Below the pieces are notes generated by a model. That model was not told the origin of the DNA and made no database searches. It saw nothing but the letters and a program-made list of their open reading frames with translations. Made by a program: the position numbers and the translations under genes. A DNA stretch of 64,000 nt, from positions 3,217,001 to 3,281,000 of the forward strand of contig NZ_JAQNDO010000001.1 of the NCBI RefSeq assembly GCF_028369105.1, in the 5' to 3' direction. Positions within the stretch are counted from its first letter, which is position 1. Every line of letters begins with the position of its first letter. Shown piece by piece: positions 60,924-64,000 of the stretch. Source of the stretch: Polyangium mundeleinium. Its GTDB lineage: Bacteria > Myxococcota_A > Polyangia > Polyangiales > Polyangiaceae.

Positions 60924-60997
60924 GTCTCCCCTTTCCGAAAGTAAATGGAAGCAAGACGTGGAGATGCGGCTGCTGATGAGCAATCCGCGAGCGTCGC

Positions 60998-61963
60998 TCA
61001 GAACTGGCCCGTCGCCGCGAAGCCCGCGAAGGTGGGCGTCACCGAGGGCACCAACGTGAAGCCCATCGTGGCTTGCTTCTTCGTGGGCAACAACGCGTAG
61101 ACCACCGTGCCCACCGCGAGAACGCCGCCCGCGACGAGGGCGCCCGTGCCGATGTTGGTGAACGTGTCTTTGCGTTGCAGGGTGCTGAGCAACGTCGCGC
61201 AGTTGGCCTTGTTCGCGGCGTGGTCCGGGTGCGCAGGGTCGCATGCCGCGTCCGGCATGGCGCTGTCGAGCGCTTTGGCGTCGCTGTCCGCGCCGCTCGC
61301 TGCCACAAGGAGCCCAATCCCAGCCCCAATCCCCACCAGCGCAAGCCCACCGCCCACACCGATCAGGACCTTGCTCTTCCCCCCCGGCGCCCCACCAATC
61401 TTCGGCGCCAGCACCAGGTTCACCTCCTGGCTCTGCGCCTTCTCCACATCGACCGTCCTCAGCACGTCATCGTGCCCGGGCAACTTCGCCTCGATCACCC
61501 GCTTGCCCGCGTCCACGAACACCGGCTTCGCCAGCGGCGCCTGACCCACGAGCCGGCCGTCCACGAAGATCTTCGCGCCGCCGATGTTCGTGCCGATCGT
61601 CACCGTGCCGACTTGCTTCTTCGCCTCGTCCAGCCGCTTCTGAAGCGCCTCGCGCACCTCGGGCTTGCCGCCTGCCGGGAACTCCTCCAGCGCGTACGAC
61701 AGATGCTCCGCCGCGTCGCGGAACTGGCCCAACGTCATCTCCACGTCGCCCAGGTTCCCCGCGAGATCAAAGCTCTTTCGCAGATCCCACGCCGCCTGGT
61801 ACGACGCCTCCGCCTCGGCCCACTTCTGCTCGTCGAAGAGCTTGTTGCCCGTCGCGAAGAGCTCCGCTGCCCGCGACGCGTCGTCCGCGTACGCAGGCGC
61901 GGCCCCCGCGAGCACGAGCGCGAAGCTCACCGTCGAAAGCAGTGCCTTGGTTCGCATGCTCAT
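60998..61963 (-). CDS. Exported TPR-like membrane protein with PEGA-like region (copy 2)
   Basis: A 321-aa protein. Signal peptide MSMRTKALLSTVSFALVLAG, cleavage near AYADD. TPR-like helices (AAELFATGNKLFDEQKWAEAEASYQAAWDLRK, FDLAGNLGDVEMTLGQFRDAAEHLSYAL), a PEGA-like module with GGAKIFVDGRLVGQAPLAKPVFVDAGKR and then the same C-terminal half as the 56690 protein: VLIGVGGGLALVGIGAGIGLLVAAS, a Cys loop (CDPAHPDHAANKANC), GALVAGGVLAVGTVVYALL and FAATGQF. It lies on the other strand next to the Gly-rich lipoprotein gene, mirroring the first copy's arrangement. Its start at 61963 is 12 bp downstream of the gene at 61975. Confidence 0.88.
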   Translation of the reverse strand: MSMRTKALLSTVSFALVLAGAAPAYADDASRAAELFATGNKLFDEQKWAEAEASYQAAWDLRKSFDLAGNLGDVEMTLGQFRDAAEHLSYALEEFPAGGKPEVREALQKRLDEAKKQVGTVTIGTNIGGAKIFVDGRLVGQAPLAKPVFVDAGKRVIEAKLPGHDDVLRTVDVEKAQSQEVNLVLAPKIGGAPGGKSKVLIGVGGGLALVGIGAGIGLLVAASGADSDAKALDSAMPDAACDPAHPDHAANKANCATLLSTLQRKDTFTNIGTGALVAGGVLAVGTVVYALLPTKKQATMGFTLVPSVTPTFAGFAATGQF

Positions 61964-61974
61964 CCCTCCCGAAG

Positions 61975-62868
61975 CTAGAAAAGTCGCCGCGGCGTCGAGG
62001 CCGTCGTGGTCGGAGCGGCCGTCGTTGTCGGCGCTGTCTTCGTCGTCGTCGTCGTGGTCTTGCGTGGCACTGTCGTCACCGGCTTGACCCCGGTTTGCAC
62101 CGGCGCTGTCGTCGTGGGCGCCGCGTTCGGATCGACCGGATCGTCCGTGGGCGCAGGCTCTGCCGTCGCCGCGGGCTCGGCGGGGTCGGTGGGTGCAGGG
62201 TCGGCCGGCGCCGCCGTCACCGGCGGCAGCGGGATCTGCGTCGTCGCAGGCACCGTCACCGCGATCGGCGCGCTCGACGAAACACCCGTGCCGTTACCCC
62301 CGTTCGTGACCCGGCCGCGCAGCAGATACGCCGCGCCGCCGCCGAGCAGCGCCGCGATGACCACCACGCCGATCCAGATCCCGATGCCGCGCCCGCCTTC
62401 TTCCTCGTCTTGCGAGGCCTGCGGGGCCGCTGGGCGTGAGCCCGGGGCGGGGTTCGCCGGGCCGAGCGACGCGGAGGGCAGCATCGATCGATCGATGCCG
62501 CCGCTCGCGGTCCACGGGCTCGACGATGACGTCGGGTCCGCGATCTCGGCTTGCGGGGGTGGCGGCGGGGGACGGAGACCGCCGGGGGGCAGCTCCATCT
62601 TCGTCGTGGGCATGTGCCGCGCGTCCATGACCTCGACCTTCATGTCGGCCGAGATCCGCACCTTCGCCATGTCCATGGTCTTCAGGCGCTGGCGCCGCTT
62701 CGGCACCTCGATCGGCGCGACGTACGCGCGTGCTTCACGCTCGCCGTGCGTGGCGATCACGTTCTCGCCTTCGCCCGCCGGTGCCGCGGACGGCGCAGCG
62801 GGCGTGCCCGTGTCTGCTGCCGGTGCTCCGCTCGACGGGCCAGCTCCCTCGCGATTGTCGGCGCTCAC
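61975..62868 (-). CDS. Single-pass membrane protein with Pro/Thr-rich tail, resembling a kinase C-terminus
   Basis: A 297-aa protein. GTG 62868 (VSADNREGAG) has GGGAGGG just upstream. A disordered, charged N-terminal part (including AYVAPIEVPKRRQRLKTMDM and MKVEVMDARHM), a hydrophobic helix (GIGIWIGVVVIAALLGGGAAYLLR, about residues 165-190) and a long Ala/Pro/Thr-rich extracytoplasmic tail with TTTTTTKTAPTTTAAPTT. It has no kinase domain but its helix-plus-tail matches the organisation of the Ser/Thr kinase at 55150-56631. It heads the second copy of the kinase/S-TPR/Gly-rich module, so it may stand in for the kinase's membrane end. Confidence 0.75.
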   Translation of the reverse strand: MSADNREGAGPSSGAPAADTGTPAAPSAAPAGEGENVIATHGEREARAYVAPIEVPKRRQRLKTMDMAKVRISADMKVEVMDARHMPTTKMELPPGGLRPPPPPPQAEIADPTSSSSPWTASGGIDRSMLPSASLGPANPAPGSRPAAPQASQDEEEGGRGIGIWIGVVVIAALLGGGAAYLLRGRVTNGGNGTGVSSSAPIAVTVPATTQIPLPPVTAAPADPAPTDPAEPAATAEPAPTDDPVDPNAAPTTTAPVQTGVKPVTTVPRKTTTTTTKTAPTTTAAPTTTASTPRRLF

Positions 62869-63109
62869 GCGCTCCCTCCCGGGCCTTTCACGATCCAAGT
62901 GCTCCGCCGGACCATGATGCCCCGGATCGCCGCGTCAGCGCCACCTTCCGATCGTTCGTTCACGTCGCTCGTCTGGCCCTCGCGCACCTTGACGGGGGTA
63001 GCGCAATCGACCCCCCCGCGCCAAGGGGGTTTGGGGGCAAAGCACGGCTGGGCCCTCGTCGTTTCGCCGGCGCGATCTCGGACGCAAGCCCCCGGAGCCC
63101 TTTTATGGC

Positions 63110-64000
63110 ATGACGCTCGCCGTGCCTACGCCCCTGGCAAGCCGCCTTCCCGCCCCGGACGACGCCGATCCTACGCTCGTCTTCGACAGGTTCCTCGAGT
63201 ACGTCGCCGAGAAGGAGCTCGAACTCTACCCGGCCCAGGAAGAGGCCCTGCTCGAGATCGTTGGCGGCAAGAATGTGATTCTCAACACTCCGACGGGCTC
63301 GGGGAAGTCACTCGTGGCCACGGCGATGCACTTCCTTGCGATGTCGCAGGGCAAGCGCTCGTTCTACACGTGCCCGATCAAGGCGCTCGTCAGCGAGAAG
63401 TTCTTCGCGCTCTGCCGGGATTTCGGTCCGGACAACGTCGGCATGATGACGGGGGACGCGTCGGTGAACCGCGACGCGCCGATCATCTGCTGCACGGCCG
63501 AGATCCTCTCGAACATCGCGCTGCGCGAGGGGGAGCGCGCGGATGTCGATTACGTGATCATGGACGAGTTCCATTACTACGCGGACCGCGAGCGCGGCGT
63601 CGCGTGGCAGGTCCCGCTCTTGACGCTGCCGCAGGCGACGTACCTGCTCATGTCCGCGACGCTCGGGGGCGCGGACGCGTTCGCGAAAATCCTGACGAAG
63701 CTGAACGGCAAGGAGACCGCGCTCGTGCGCTCGCGCGAGCGGCCCGTCCCGCTCGATTTCGAGTACCGCGAGACGCCGCTGCACGAGACCGTGCACGACC
63801 TCGTCCAGAAGGGGCGCGCGCCGATCTACATCGTCAACTTCACGCAACGCGCGGCGGCCGAGGAGGCGCAGAACCTCATGAGCCTCGACTACGCGTCGAA
63901 GGACGACAAGCGCGCGATCGCGAAGGCGCTCGAAGGCGTGCGGCTCGACAGCCCCTACGGCAAGGAGTTCAGCCGCTTCGTGCGCCACGGGATCGGGCTG
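63110..64000 (+). CDS. DExH-box (Ski2-like) helicase, partial
   Basis: The first 297 residues of a superfamily 2 helicase; the gene continues past the right edge. Walker A TPTGSGKS follows a Q-motif-like [11 protein letters not shown], and the Walker B is DEFHYYAD (DEFH form of DExH), then MSATLGG (SAT) and the start of RecA domain 2 ([18 protein letters not shown]). The N-terminal [30 protein letters not shown] and DEFH box fit the DUF3516-type Ski2-like helicases of bacteria. RNA helicase or ATP-dependent translocase function is expected. An ATG at 63105 is out of frame (ATG GCA TGA), so ATG 63110 is used. 241 bp upstream contain no gene I can see. Confidence 0.93.
   Translation, partial: MTLAVPTPLASRLPAPDDADPTLVFDRFLEYVAEKELELYPAQEEALLEIVGGKNVILNTPTGSGKSLVATAMHFLAMSQGKRSFYTCPIKALVSEKFFALCRDFGPDNVGMMTGDASVNRDAPIICCTAEILSNIALREGERADVDYVIMDEFHYYADRERGVAWQVPLLTLPQATYLLMSATLGGADAFAKILTKLNGKETALVRSRERPVPLDFEYRETPLHETVHDLVQKGRAPIYIVNFTQRAAAEEAQNLMSLDYASKDDKRAIAKALEGVRLDSPYGKEFSRFVRHGIGL

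Overview
The window is high-GC DNA with dense, frequently overlapping genes. Secreted proteins carry Gly-rich linkers and a Cys, hydrophobic helix, Arg tail that resembles the MYXO-CTERM sorting signal. It also encodes Ser/Thr kinases, large hybrid kinases and many lipoproteins. Together these point to a myxobacterium, most likely of the Polyangium/Sorangium group; that is inference from style and families, not a database match. I saw no tRNA, rRNA, CRISPR array, transposase or phage gene.

Layout. 1-560 is the start of a DUF255 thioredoxin-fold protein, cut by the window edge. 629-4787 is a tight leftward operon for fatty-acyl activation and modification: fatty-acyl-AMP ligase, CFA-type methyltransferase, ACP, ketosynthase II. 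4995-9574 holds two overlapping lipoprotein beta-propeller genes. 9627-17047 is mixed housekeeping and accessory genes: MBL hydrolase, benzoate-CoA-ligase-like enzyme, FGE/SUMF1-fold protein, phosphoesterase, and a LemA/TPM pair. 17135-21028 has a five-haem-motif secreted cytochrome and a family 2 glycosyltransferase. 21087-22779 holds a duplicated Gly/Asn-repeat surface protein. The two copies flank a 43-bp minisatellite and a frameshifted gene remnant.

22776-28909 is a seven-gene, stop/start-overlapping rightward operon: ABC permease, ABC ATPase, His-rich membrane protein, catalytically degenerate SDR, membrane protein, MJ0619/Tes-like radical SAM enzyme, 5'-truncated SDR. It faces an ACP gene (28923-29342). 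29362-34065 has two aldo/keto reductases, CutA, a Cys-rich lipoprotein and an M20 peptidase. 34749-37443 is a sensory cassette with two V4R-type proteins and a PAS-STAS protein. 37457-41169 has a REC-PAS-GAF histidine kinase and a kinase-less REC-PAS paralog.

41176-50325 is the most striking region. A leftward operon encodes a FabZ-type dehydratase, four ketosynthase-fold proteins (two with intact catalytic residues, two without), a FabG-type reductase and a nitroreductase. A divergent operon encodes a second MJ0619/Tes-like radical SAM enzyme and an intact SDR. Characterised members of the MJ0619 family (archaeal tetraether synthase) join alkyl chains at unactivated carbons. I infer that this region and the 22.8-29.3 kb operon make an unusual, possibly radical-coupled or radical-modified, fatty-acid-derived product. 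Its structure cannot be read from the sequence.

50349-54836 contains an arginase-fold enzyme, lipoproteins and an Fe-ADH/monooxygenase operon. 55150-62868 is a mirror-image duplication. A Ser/Thr kinase, an S-TPR-like protein and a Gly-rich lipoprotein face a Gly-rich lipoprotein, an S-TPR-like protein and a kinase-tail-like membrane protein. The two Gly-rich genes share 180 bp of apparently perfect inverted identity. The window ends inside a DExH helicase (63110 onward).
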